From NCBI RefSeq assembly GCF_004217135.1, contig NZ_SHKK01000001.1:5270001-5334000 (forward strand): a stretch of 64,000 nt of DNA, in the 5' to 3' direction. Positions 27,819 to 36,072 of this stretch are shown here, piece by piece. This stretch comes from Micromonospora violae. GTDB taxonomy: Bacteria; Actinomycetota; Actinomycetes; Mycobacteriales; Micromonosporaceae. The notes below the pieces were generated by a model. That model was not told where the DNA came from. It did not search any database and worked only from the letters and a program-made list of their open reading frames with translations. A program made the translations under genes and the position numbers. The first letter of the stretch is position 1. Each line of letters starts with the position of its first letter.

Positions 27819-29512
27819 TGTGACCTTCCCTCCCATTGCTGCGTCACCCGGCCCTGTGCCCCGACCGCACCGACCAGATGGCCCAGCCACCGCTCATCGG
27901 CCGTCGGGAAGTCCTCCCGCCAGTGGCAACCCCGGGTCTCGCCACGCGCGTACGCGGCGGAAACCAGCGTCGATGCCACGGTGAGCAGGTTCGTCGCCTC
28001 CCAGTCCGCGGTCCGCGGCCGGCCCCGGGCGACACCCAGCTCGGTCAGCGTCCCGGCCGTCTCGGCCAGCGTCGCCGCGGACCGGAGCACCCCGGCCCCC
28101 CGGGTCATCGCCCGTTGCAGGGCCGGCGTCACCTCCGCCGGCAACACCCAACCGGCACCCCCACGCCAGGCACCGGTCTCCGCTGGCTGGGCCTGCTCGG
28201 GCAGACCGGCCGCGATGTCCTCGGCGATCCGCCGGGAGAAGACCAGACCCTCCAGCAGCGAGTTGCTGGCCAGCCGGTTCGCCCCGTGCACGCCCGTGCA
28301 GGCCACCTCGCCGCAGGCGTACAGGCCGGGGATGGAGGTACGGCCGCGCAGGTCGGTGCGGACCCCGCCGGAGGCGTAGTGGGCGGCCGGGGCCACCGGA
28401 ATCAGATCGGTCGCCGGGTCCACCCCGATCGCCAGGCAGGACGCCACGATGGTGGGGAACCGGCCGGCCAGGAAGTCGCCGCCCAGGTGCCGTGCGTCGA
28501 GGAAGACGTGGTCCGCGCCGCTGGCCAGCAGCACCCGGTGGATGCCCTTGGCCACCACGTCCCGGGGTGCCAGCTCGGCCAACTCGTGCTGGCCCACCAT
28601 GAACCGCTTGCCGTCGGAGTCCACCAGGTACGCGCCCTCGCCGCGCAACGCCTCCGAGACCAGCGGCTGCTGCGCGTGCCCGGCCCCGGGCACCCCCGCG
28701 CCGGACGGGGTGATCAGGGCGGTCGGATGGAACTGGACGAACTCCACGTCGGTCACCGCCGCGCCGGCCCGCATCGCCAACGCCACCCCGTCCCCGGTGG
28801 AGACGGCCGGGTTGGTGGTGGCCGAGAAGATCTGTCCCATGCCGCCGGTGGCGAGCACCACCGCCCGGGCCAGCAGCGCGCCGACGCCGTCCTCACTGCC
28901 CTCGCCCAGCACGTGCAGGGTGATCCCGCAGGCGGGACCGAGCCCGTCCGGGCCGTCGCCGGGCGCGCGCAGCAGGTCCAGCACGAGGGCCTGCTCGACC
29001 AGCCGGATCCACGGGTCGCGCTGCACCGCGGCGTGCAGGGCCCGCTGCACCTCCGCGCCGGTGGCGTCCCCGCCGGCGTGCACGATCCGGTCCGCCCGGT
29101 GCCCGCCCTCGCGGGTCAGCATCAGCGAGCCGTCCGGGTGGCGATCGAACTCGGCACCGATCCGGATCAACTCCCGGAGCCGGGTCGGGCCCTCCTCGAC
29201 CAGCACCCGGACCGCCGCCGGGTCGCAGAGCCCGACCCCGGCTACCTCGGTGTCCCGGGCGTGCGCAGCCGGGGTGTCGGCCGGGTCGAGCACGGCGGCG
29301 ATGCCGCCCTGCGCCCACCGGGTCGAGCCGTCGTCAATATTGACCTTGGTGACCACCGTGACGTGCAGACCCGCCTCGCGCAGATGCAGCGCCGCGGTCA
29401 ACCCGGCCACGCCGGAGCCCACCACGATCACGTCGGTGGTCTCCACCCAGCCGGGCGCGGGCGCGGCCAGCAACGCGGGCAGGGCAGGCAGGTCCACGGT
29501 CGGGAGGTCCAT
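27815..29512 (-). CDS. nadB: L-aspartate oxidase
   Basis: 565 residues. FAD enzyme oxidising aspartate to iminoaspartate, the first step of NAD synthesis. FAD-binding VIVVGSGVAGLTAALHLREA near residue 28, the succinate-dehydrogenase-like FHPTAL region, and GLYACGEVACTGVHGANRL near the C-terminal part. ATG 29510-29512 preceded by GGGGGG. Coupled to nadC by a 4-bp overlap. nadA, whose product uses iminoaspartate, is not in the window. Confidence 0.95.
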   Translation of the reverse strand: MDLPTVDLPALPALLAAPAPGWVETTDVIVVGSGVAGLTAALHLREAGLHVTVVTKVNIDDGSTRWAQGGIAAVLDPADTPAAHARDTEVAGVGLCDPAAVRVLVEEGPTRLRELIRIGAEFDRHPDGSLMLTREGGHRADRIVHAGGDATGAEVQRALHAAVQRDPWIRLVEQALVLDLLRAPGDGPDGLGPACGITLHVLGEGSEDGVGALLARAVVLATGGMGQIFSATTNPAVSTGDGVALAMRAGAAVTDVEFVQFHPTALITPSGAGVPGAGHAQQPLVSEALRGEGAYLVDSDGKRFMVGQHELAELAPRDVVAKGIHRVLLASGADHVFLDARHLGGDFLAGRFPTIVASCLAIGVDPATDLIPVAPAAHYASGGVRTDLRGRTSIPGLYACGEVACTGVHGANRLASNSLLEGLVFSRRIAEDIAAGLPEQAQPAETGAWRGGAGWVLPAEVTPALQRAMTRGAGVLRSAATLAETAGTLTELGVARGRPRTADWEATNLLTVASTLVSAAYARGETRGCHWREDFPTADERWLGHLVGAVGAQGRVTQQWEGRSQ

Positions 29513-29620
29513 CCCCCCAGTCAACCTGAACCATCCTCGCCCGGGGCGGCGGGGGCGGGACGAGTGGTCTGGGCGACCCTGTCCGGGACGCCCCGCGCCA
29601 CGCCGACCGTCCGGCGGTGG

Positions 29621-30517
29621 TCACTTCGTGCGCAGCGGCAGACCGGCCGGGCCGGCGCCCTTCAGCGAGGCGGTCACCGTACGGTCGCTGAGCCACAGGT
29701 AGCAGCGGACACCGCGGTCACCGACCTTCCAACGCCCCGCCCCCGGCGGTCGGACCACCACACCGCTGCGGAAGCGCAGCCCGGCATCGTCGGGTACGCC
29801 CGCATACCGGGCGAGGACGCTGCGACAACCCGTGTAGAGCGGCACCCAGTCGGCCTCCCGGGTCGGGTACGCCCGGTCCGGGGCGCGCCACACCCCGACG
29901 AACTCGGCGTTGTGTGGTGTGCCGCACTCCACCGGGATCAGCGTCTGCACACCCCGGCCGGTGCCACTGCGGGTCTGCTGGCAACCCAGGCGCAGCCCGG
30001 TGGGCCCCTTCAACGCGTCCCGCAGGCTGCCCGACCGGACCACCACGGTGGCCGCCGCCTCGACCGTGGTCAACTCGGTGAGGTCGCAGCGGAACCACCG
30101 GGAACCCGCCGCCCAGCCTGGCGCGTTGGGCAGCGCCACGGACAGCCGTAGCCGGCCGGACCGCCAGTCGTCACCCACGTAGCCGCTCGCCCGGGTGTCG
30201 CACTCGGCGAACGCGCCCCGCAGCTCGGCCGAACCACCCGCCGGAGCGGTCGTCCGCTCCGGCGGGAACACCCCGACGTGCACGGTCTCCAGTCGGTGCG
30301 GCCCGGCGCAGTCCACCGGCTCGTAGCTGGCCAGGCTGACCAGATCGGTGAAATCGGCGGCGTGACACACACCAGCGGCGGGAGTGAACGCCGACGGTGC
30401 CGGCAGCGCCGCCCAGTCGTCGGTCAGATCACCGTCCAGGCCGCCGGACCCGGCACAGCCCACCACCAGCACTGCCGTCACGGCAGCGGCGAACAGGGTC
30501 GTCATGGCACGGCGCAT
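29621..30517 (-). CDS. Septum-formation-domain lipoprotein
   Basis: 298 residues. Lipoprotein signal with VLVVGC (Cys21). The mature part has two related Cys-rich units, each with a Cys-x-x-PH-x-x-E/V pattern (VDCAGPHRLETVHVGVF near residue 68; VECGTPHNAEFVGVW near 196). This is characteristic of the actinobacterial Septum_form domain. The exact role is unclear. ATG 30515-30517 with GGGGGAGG upstream. It lies between panD and nadB, all on the minus strand. Confidence 0.75.
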   Translation of the reverse strand: MRRAMTTLFAAAVTAVLVVGCAGSGGLDGDLTDDWAALPAPSAFTPAAGVCHAADFTDLVSLASYEPVDCAGPHRLETVHVGVFPPERTTAPAGGSAELRGAFAECDTRASGYVGDDWRSGRLRLSVALPNAPGWAAGSRWFRCDLTELTTVEAAATVVVRSGSLRDALKGPTGLRLGCQQTRSGTGRGVQTLIPVECGTPHNAEFVGVWRAPDRAYPTREADWVPLYTGCRSVLARYAGVPDDAGLRFRSGVVVRPPGAGRWKVGDRGVRCYLWLSDRTVTASLKGAGPAGLPLRTK

Positions 30518-30613
30518 CGCGGCCTCCCCCAGCCACCGACCGGCTTCCGCCAGCGTGCCCAGGGTAACCGGAAATGACCTTCTGGTGACAGACCGGAATC
30601 GCGGTACCCGGAA

Positions 30614-31042
30614 TCAGACTCCGGACACGGCCAGCGGACTGGGCACGGGGTTGCCAGCGGTGCCGGGGGCTGCCGCAGCCGGATCGGCACCCAACTCGAT
30701 CACCCGGTTGTCGGCGTCGACGTGCACGACCCGAGGCCGGTAGGACCGGGCCTCGGCGTCGTCCATCTGCCCGTACGAGATCAGGATGACCAGGTCACCG
30801 GGGTGCACCAGGTGCGCGGCGGCACCGTTGATGCCGATCACACCGCTGCCCCGCTCGCCCGGGATCACGTACGTCTCCAGCCGCGCGCCGTTGGTGATGT
30901 CCACGATCGCCACCTGCTCGCCGGGGAGCAGGTCGGCGGCGTCGAGCAGGTCCTCGTCCACCGTCACCGAGCCGACGTAGTGCAGGTCGGCCTGGGTCAC
31001 CGTGGCTCGGTGGATCTTCGACTTGAGCATGGTCCGCAACAT
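30614..31042 (-). CDS. panD: Aspartate 1-decarboxylase
   Basis: 142 residues. Makes beta-alanine for pantothenate. The self-cleavage site Gly24-Ser25 (HYVGSVTVD) that yields the pyruvoyl cofactor is present, as are the N-terminus [20 protein letters not shown] and [19 protein letters not shown]-terminal Ala/Pro tail follows the core. ATG 31040-31042 with AAAGG upstream. 44 bp after panC in the same direction. Confidence 0.96.
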   Translation of the reverse strand: MLRTMLKSKIHRATVTQADLHYVGSVTVDEDLLDAADLLPGEQVAIVDITNGARLETYVIPGERGSGVIGINGAAAHLVHPGDLVILISYGQMDDAEARSYRPRVVHVDADNRVIELGADPAAAAPGTAGNPVPSPLAVSGV

Positions 31043-31086
31043 CGCAGTGGCCTTTCGCGGGAATGGTGGAGGGTGGTGCGGCCGGG

Positions 31087-31950
31087 TCAGGGACGCGGGG
31101 CGAGGTGGATCGCCGCGTTGTCGATCAACCGGGTGGCGCCCACCCAGGCGGCGATCACCAGCCGGGCCGGCCCGGACACCGGCCCCGGTTCCAACTCGGG
31201 ATCGGTGAGCACCAGATAGTCGAGGCGGGCACCGGGCGTACCGGCACCGAACGCGGCGTGCGCGGCGGTCAGCACCGCCCCCGCGTCCAGGCCGTCGTCG
31301 GCGGCCCGCGCACCGGCGCGCAGCGCGGCGGACAGACTCAGCGCGGCGGCCCGCTCCGGCTCGCTCAGGTAACGGTTGCGGCTGGACAGCGCCAACCCGT
31401 CCGGCTCCCGGACGGTCGGCACACCGACCACCTCGACCGGCACATCCAGGTCGCGGGCCATCCGCCGGACCAGGGTGAGCTGCTGGTAGTCCTTCTCGCC
31501 GAAGAACGCCAGGTCCGGCCGGGTGAGCTGAAGCAGCTTCAGCACCACGGTGAGCACCCCGTGGAAGAAGCCGGGGCGGCTCGAGCCCTCCAGTTCAGCG
31601 CCGAGCGGGCCCGGATCGAGGCGTACGCGGGGCTGCCCGTCCGGGTACATGTCCGCCACCGACGGGGCGAAGACCAGGTCGGCGCCCGCCCGCCGGCACA
31701 CCTCCAGGTCAGCCTCAAGAGTGCGCGGATAGCGGTCGAAGTCCTCGTTCGGCCCGAACTGCAACGGGTTCACGAAGATCGTCACCAGCACGTGATCGGC
31801 CTGTTCCCGGGCCGCGCGCAGCAGCGTCTCGTGCCCGGAGTGCAGCGCGCCCATGGTCATCACCACCCCGACCGTGCCCTTCAGCCCGGCGCGCGCCTCG
31901 GCCAGATCGGCCCGGGTGTGCACGAGCTGGAGCCCGCTCCCCGCGCTCAC
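31087..31950 (-). CDS. panC: Pantoate-beta-alanine ligase
   Basis: 287 residues. Condenses pantoate with beta-alanine using ATP. Motifs: [15 protein letters not shown] (HIGH-like), [28 protein letters not shown] and [13 protein letters not shown] at 31948-31950 overlaps the stop of the upstream DUF2520 gene (GTGA). Its co-substrate is made by panD, next downstream. Confidence 0.96.
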   Translation of the reverse strand: MSAGSGLQLVHTRADLAEARAGLKGTVGVVMTMGALHSGHETLLRAAREQADHVLVTIFVNPLQFGPNEDFDRYPRTLEADLEVCRRAGADLVFAPSVADMYPDGQPRVRLDPGPLGAELEGSSRPGFFHGVLTVVLKLLQLTRPDLAFFGEKDYQQLTLVRRMARDLDVPVEVVGVPTVREPDGLALSSRNRYLSEPERAAALSLSAALRAGARAADDGLDAGAVLTAAHAAFGAGTPGARLDYLVLTDPELEPGPVSGPARLVIAAWVGATRLIDNAAIHLAPRP

Positions 31951-32912
31951 GCGGTCACCTGCCGGGTGGTGTCGGCGAGCACACCCAGCAGCGACTGGGC
32001 GTCCACCGGCCGCAGCCGGCCGGCGGCGATCGCCCGGTCGGCGGTACGCCGGGCCAGCGCCAGGTACGCGGGAACGGACTCCGGGGCGGTCGCGGCCAAC
32101 CGGGCCAGGTGCCGTTGGACGGTGCCCGCGTCGCCGCGGGAGACCGGGCCGGTGAGCGCGTCGTCGCCGAGCCGCAGCGCGTTCTCCAGGGCGGCCCGCA
32201 GCAGCGGGGCCAGCACCTTCTCCGGCCGGGCCACTCCGGCGTCGCGCAGCCGGTCGGTGGCCTCGTTCACCAGGGTCACCAGGTGGTTCGCGCCGTGGGC
32301 CAGCGCGGCGTGGTACAGCGGACGGTCCGTCTCACCCACCCACTCCGGCACACCGCCGAGGTCGGCGACGAGTCGGGCGGCCAGGGCGCGCAACTCCGCC
32401 GGGGCGGTCACGCCGTACGAGATGCCGGCGAGCCGGGCCAGGTCGTCCGGCGTACCGGTGAAGGTCATCGCCGGGTGCAGAGCGAGCGGACGGGCGCCAA
32501 CCGCGACGGCCGGGGCCAGCACGGCCAGCCCGTGGGCACCGGAGGTGTGCGCGACCACCTGGCCCGGGCGCAGCGCGCCCTGGTCGGCGAGGTCGGCCAC
32601 CACACCGGCCAGCGCGTCGTCCGGCACCGCGATCAGCAGCAGGTCGGTGGCGGCCTCGGCGACAGCGGAGACCGGGCGGCGGGGCACCTCGGGCAGCAGC
32701 AGGGCCAGCCGGGCCCGGCTGGCTCCGGAGGTGCCGGTGACGGCGACCACCCGGTGGCCGGCGGCGGCGAGTGCGGCACCCAGCACGGCACCGACCCGGC
32801 CGGCGCCGACGACGCCGACGGTGAGCAGGCGGGAGGTGGCGGGATTGGCGGAGGCACCGAGAACGGCGGGCCCCTGTGGGGCGGCCGGACGCGGGCGCAA
32901 CGGTGCGCTCAT
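31947..32912 (-). CDS. Rossmann-like / DUF2520 domain protein
   Basis: 321 residues. N-terminal NAD(P)-binding Rossmann domain with [22 protein letters not shown] near residue 32, then [11 protein letters not shown] and [12 protein letters not shown], and a C-terminal all-helical DUF2520 domain ([19 protein letters not shown]). The overall plan resembles 6-phosphogluconate/ketopantoate dehydrogenases. Translational coupling to panC and the absence of panE nearby make a ketopantoate reductase role plausible (PanG-type), but this is inference. ATG 32910-32912; ribosome binding site weak. A GTGAA-AACG-TTCAC inverted repeat lies upstream at 32990-33003. Confidence 0.8.
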   Translation of the reverse strand: MSAPLRPRPAAPQGPAVLGASANPATSRLLTVGVVGAGRVGAVLGAALAAAGHRVVAVTGTSGASRARLALLLPEVPRRPVSAVAEAATDLLLIAVPDDALAGVVADLADQGALRPGQVVAHTSGAHGLAVLAPAVAVGARPLALHPAMTFTGTPDDLARLAGISYGVTAPAELRALAARLVADLGGVPEWVGETDRPLYHAALAHGANHLVTLVNEATDRLRDAGVARPEKVLAPLLRAALENALRLGDDALTGPVSRGDAGTVQRHLARLAATAPESVPAYLALARRTADRAIAAGRLRPVDAQSLLGVLADTTRQVTA

Positions 32913-33087
32913 GACGACGATCCAGTCCTCGAGAAGGGGTACCGGTCGATCGCAAGTATGCGCCCGCCCCACAGAGCGAAACAGGATGTGTGAAAACGTT
33001 CACCACTGCCGGAACGGCGTTTGTGACCGCATCCGGTGGGTAGCGGAAACCACTGCCGAGCAGGGCATGGCCAGGCCCAGGAGTGCG

Positions 33088-33654
33088 TCAGCCGGTTGCC
33101 GACGTGATCGCGCGTAGCTCGGTGGCCACCTCGGCGATCAGGTCGGTGAGCGGGGCGTCGCTGTCGGGCGCGACCCAGCGGGCGTACGCGACCCGGAAGA
33201 CCGTGACACCCGACTCGGTGGCCAGGGTGGCGGTGGTCTCGCCCAGCCCTTTGGCACGCAGGGCGGCGCTGACCGCAGCGACCATTGAGGTCCCTTTGCG
33301 CAGCTCACGCTCCTGTAGCTCGGGGCTGCTCGCAATGATGGCCTGGCGGGCCCGGACCAGTTCGAGGCGGTCGGCGAAGATGTCCTCCGCCACCCGGCGG
33401 AAGGCGGCGACGACCGCCTCGAACGGGGTGGCGTCCGTCTCGGCCACCGCCTTGACCAGCACCTCCTCCAGGTGTGCGCCGCCGCTGAAGAGCGCCTCGC
33501 GCTTGTCGCCGAAGAGCCGGTAGAAGGTGCGCTTGTCCAGGCCGGCGCGGGCGGCGATGTCGGCGACCGTCGTCTGCTCGAAGCCGCGCTCGCGGAACAG
33601 CTCGAAAGCGGCCGCCTCCAGGCGGCCGCGCGCGTCCGGTTGCCAGCGGGCCAT
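33088..33654 (-). CDS. TetR-family transcriptional regulator
   Basis: 188 residues. N-terminal helix-turn-helix LEAAAFELFRERGFEQTTV then ADIAARAGLDKRTFYRLFG (residues 12-49); the rest is the helical ligand-binding and dimerisation domain. ATG 33652-33654 has no ribosome binding site but a TACCAT box 6 nt upstream, so it is probably leaderless. Operator site 1 (33670-33688) lies just upstream of that -10, giving autorepression. Diverges from the SDR gene, the likely regulated target. Confidence 0.9.
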   Translation of the reverse strand: MARWQPDARGRLEAAAFELFRERGFEQTTVADIAARAGLDKRTFYRLFGDKREALFSGGAHLEEVLVKAVAETDATPFEAVVAAFRRVAEDIFADRLELVRARQAIIASSPELQERELRKGTSMVAAVSAALRAKGLGETTATLATESGVTVFRVAYARWVAPDSDAPLTDLIAEVATELRAITSATG

Positions 33655-33660
33655 CCGGCG

Positions 33661-33666
33661 ATGGTA
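33661..33666 (-). promoter_or_regulatory. Leaderless -10 box of the TetR gene
   Basis: TACCAT on the minus strand, 6 nt before the ATG. Operator site 1 occupies the spacer/-35 region. Confidence 0.5.
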
Positions 33667-33669
33667 TCC

Positions 33670-33688
33670 GATGTCACATCGCGACATT
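33670..33688. promoter_or_regulatory. TetR operator site 1
   Basis: GATGTC-N7-GACATT; one mismatch from the symmetric consensus of the other two sites. Overlaps the promoter of the tetR gene. Confidence 0.7.
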
Positions 33689-33702
33689 ATTGCGTCCTCA
33701 GG

Positions 33703-33721
33703 GATGTCGCGCAGTGACATC
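33703..33721. promoter_or_regulatory. TetR operator site 2
   Basis: GATGTC-N7-GACATC, perfect arms. Centre is 33 bp from site 1, about three helical turns. Confidence 0.75.
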
Positions 33722-33733
33722 AGGAGCTACGGT

Positions 33734-33752
33734 GATGTCGTCAAGTGACATC
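33734..33752. promoter_or_regulatory. TetR operator site 3
   Basis: GATGTC-N7-GACATC, perfect arms. Centre is 31 bp from site 2. It lies 24 bp before the SDR start, so it would cover the SDR transcription start. Confidence 0.75.
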
Positions 33753-33775
33753 AGCACTCCCACGAAGGAACCACC

Positions 33776-34687
33776 ATGCGCGTATTCGTCACCGGCGCCT
33801 CCGGCCACCTCGGCTCTGCGGTCGTGCCGGAGTTGCTCTCCGCCGGACACGACGTCGTCGGCCTGGCCCGCTCCGACGCGTCCGCCGCCGCCATCGAGAA
33901 GAGCGGCGCTCGGGCACACCGCGGCGACCTGTCCGACCTCGACGTACTTCGGGAACAGGCGGCCGCGTCCGACGGGGTGATCCACCTGGCGTTCCGCCAC
34001 GACCTCATGATCAATGGCGACCTGGCCGGTGCCGCCGCCGTTGACCTGGACGCCCTCAAGGCGCTCGCCGACGGTTTGGCCGGCTCCGGCAAACCGCTGG
34101 TCGGCACGGGCGGGACGGCCATGCTCGTCATGGGTGGCATCGTCGGCCGCCCCGGCACCGAACGCGACACCTTCTCGGCCGGCGGCTACCGGATCGACGC
34201 CGAGAACTTCGTGGCCGCCCTCGCCTCCCGCGAGGTGCGCTCCTCCATCGTCCGGCTCGCACCCACCGTGCACAGTGCGCTCGACCACTACGGCTTCATC
34301 GCCATGATCATCGCGGCGGCCCGGCGGCACGGGTACGCCGCGTACGTCGGCGACGGCGCCAACCGGTGGCCGGCCGTGCACACCCTCGACGCGGCAAAGC
34401 TCTACCGGCTCGCCCTCGAGAAGGCCCCGGCCGGCGTGCGCCTGCACGGCGCCGCCGACGAAGGAGTTCCCTTCCAGCAGATCGCCACCGCCATCGGCCG
34501 CAACCTCGACCTCCCGGTCCGCAGCATCAGCGCCGACGAGGCCAACGACCACTTCGGCTTCCTCGGAACGTTCGTGCAGATGGACAATCCGACGTCGTCC
34601 GCGATCACCCGCGAACTCCTGGGCTGGGTTCCTTCCCACCCCGGCCTGATCGCCGACCTGGACGAAGGGCACTACTTCCGGGCCTGA
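33776..34687 (+). CDS. Atypical short-chain dehydrogenase / NAD-dependent epimerase-like protein
   Basis: 303 residues. Rossmann fold with VFVTGASGHLGSAVVPELL at the N-terminus, GDLSDLDVL (residues 50-58) and a C-terminal substrate lobe; the classical YxxxK is replaced by GGYRIDAENFVAAL, a variant seen in extended or atypical SDRs. Substrate unknown. ATG 33776-33778 preceded by AAGGAA. It is divergent from tetR, with three shared operators, so induction by a small lipophilic or toxic compound is likely (inference). Confidence 0.85.
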   Translation: MRVFVTGASGHLGSAVVPELLSAGHDVVGLARSDASAAAIEKSGARAHRGDLSDLDVLREQAAASDGVIHLAFRHDLMINGDLAGAAAVDLDALKALADGLAGSGKPLVGTGGTAMLVMGGIVGRPGTERDTFSAGGYRIDAENFVAALASREVRSSIVRLAPTVHSALDHYGFIAMIIAAARRHGYAAYVGDGANRWPAVHTLDAAKLYRLALEKAPAGVRLHGAADEGVPFQQIATAIGRNLDLPVRSISADEANDHFGFLGTFVQMDNPTSSAITRELLGWVPSHPGLIADLDEGHYFRA

Positions 34688-34782
34688 ACCACGAACGCGG
34701 CCCGGCGGGGATCAGAGTCGGTCGCACCAGCGGGTGGCCGTAGGGTCGGCACGGTGACGCCTCCCGAACCCGGAGTGAACTG

Positions 34783-36072
34783 ATGGCGATCCCGTGGCGG
34801 AACGCGATGGGCCAGGCCCTCTACGGGCCGGACGGTTTCTTCGTGGCCGGCACCGGGCCGGCCGACCACTTCCGCACCAGCGTGCACGCCTCCCCCGCCT
34901 TCGCCACCGCACTGCTACGCCTTGTCGCGGAGGTCGACGCCGCCCTCGGCCACCCATCCTGTCTCGACGTGGTCGACGTGGGCGCCGGGCGGGGGGAACT
35001 CCTGCATGGCCTGCTGCGATCCGTCGGGGTTGCGGTGGGGGTTTCCGGGGAGCCCACCCGCTCCGGGCGGTCAGGCTTGATCCCTGCGCGGGTGGGCTCC
35101 CCGGAAACCCTGACTCCCACGGCCGCCGCCCGTGCGTTGGCCTCCGATCCGTCGCCGGTCGCCGCCCGCCTGTCGCTCAAGGACCGCGTGCGCTTCACAG
35201 CAGTCGAGTACGCGAACCGCCCCGAGAACCTGCCCGACGAGATCAATTGGGTGTCCGAGATCCCCGACGAGATCACAGGGCTGCTGCTGGCCACCGAGTG
35301 GCTGGACAACGTCCCGCTTGATGTGGCGGTTCACACCGCCGATGGTTGGCGATATGTGTTGGTCGATCCCGACAGCGGCGCCGAATCGATTGGTGAGCTG
35401 GTCGGCCCCGATGATCTCGACTGGCTGACGACCTGGTGGCCCAGTCCCGAGAGCCCTCACAACGCGGACCGTGCCCCGGACAGGGCCTTGACCTCGACTG
35501 ACGCGACAAGCGGAAGCGAGTCGGGTTTCCGGGCAGCCCGGCCGGCGCAGGGATCAAGCCTGACCGCCCGGAGCCGGCCGGGCTGCCCGGAAACCCCCCA
35601 CCGCAACCACACACGAGCCGAGATCGGCCGAAGCAGAGATGAGGCATGGGCCGACGCGGTGCGGCACATCAGCCGAGGGCTCGCAGTCGCCGTCGACTAC
35701 GGGCATCTGAAAGAGGACCGACCGACAGACGGGACGTTGACCGGGTACCGCGGTGGGCGGCAGGTGCCTCCGGTGCCGGACGGTACGAGCGATGTGACCG
35801 CACACGTGGCCATGGACTCGGTCGCCTCCGCCGGTGCGGAGGTCGCCCAGTGCCCGTACTCCCTGGTCTCGCAGCGGGAGGCGCTGCGGGCGCTCGGGGC
35901 CGACGGCGGGCGACCGCCACTCAGCCTGGCCGGCACCGACCCGGCCGGTTACGTGCGGGCGTTGGCCGCCGCGTCGGCGGTGGCCGAGCTGACCGACCCG
36001 GCCGGGCTCGGCGGGCACTGGTGGTTGCGCCAGCCGGTCGGCATCCCACTCGGGCCGGCCGTGGCACGATGA
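34783..36072 (+). CDS. MidA/NDUFAF7-type SAM methyltransferase carrying two in-frame palindromic elements
   Basis: 429 residues. COG1565-type methyltransferase; the mitochondrial relative NDUFAF7 modifies the 49-kDa (NuoD) subunit of complex I, and here the gene overlaps nuoD by ATGA. Family marks: [23 protein letters not shown] (SAM loop), [24 protein letters not shown] and [10 protein letters not shown]. The reading frame contains two palindromic elements, coding about residues 86-110 and 247-272, that interrupt otherwise conserved stretches with low-complexity peptides ([36 protein letters not shown]). Both keep the frame open. Whether the protein still works is unknown. ATG 34783 follows GGAGTG. 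Confidence 0.85.
   Translation: MAIPWRNAMGQALYGPDGFFVAGTGPADHFRTSVHASPAFATALLRLVAEVDAALGHPSCLDVVDVGAGRGELLHGLLRSVGVAVGVSGEPTRSGRSGLIPARVGSPETLTPTAAARALASDPSPVAARLSLKDRVRFTAVEYANRPENLPDEINWVSEIPDEITGLLLATEWLDNVPLDVAVHTADGWRYVLVDPDSGAESIGELVGPDDLDWLTTWWPSPESPHNADRAPDRALTSTDATSGSESGFRAARPAQGSSLTARSRPGCPETPHRNHTRAEIGRSRDEAWADAVRHISRGLAVAVDYGHLKEDRPTDGTLTGYRGGRQVPPVPDGTSDVTAHVAMDSVASAGAEVAQCPYSLVSQREALRALGADGGRPPLSLAGTDPAGYVRALAAASAVAELTDPAGLGGHWWLRQPVGIPLGPAVAR
35039..35110 (+). repeat. Palindromic element, copy 2 (inside the MidA-type gene)
   Basis: Perfect 22-bp arms (35039-35060 and 35089-35110) around a 28-nt loop with GGGCGGTCAGGCTTGATC. Length 72 bp, a multiple of three, in frame. The flank GGTTGCGGTGGGG just upstream is shared with copy 3. 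Confidence 0.92.
35523..35596 (-). repeat. Palindromic element, copy 3 (inverted, inside the MidA-type gene)
   Basis: Perfect 23-bp arms (35523-35545 and 35574-35596). The 28-nt loop is the exact reverse complement of the copy 2 loop, while the arms differ from copy 2 by compensating changes. Because it is inverted it encodes an unrelated peptide, yet the host frame remains open. Confidence 0.92.

Noticed and set aside
27819..27890. Longer nadC N-terminus starting upstream within nadB
   Set aside because: It would overlap nadB by over 70 bp; the GTG overlapping the nadB stop has a strong ribosome binding site.
34783..36072. Calling the MidA-type gene a pseudogene
   Set aside because: Both inserted elements preserve the reading frame and catalytic-domain motifs remain, so it is annotated as intact with insertions.
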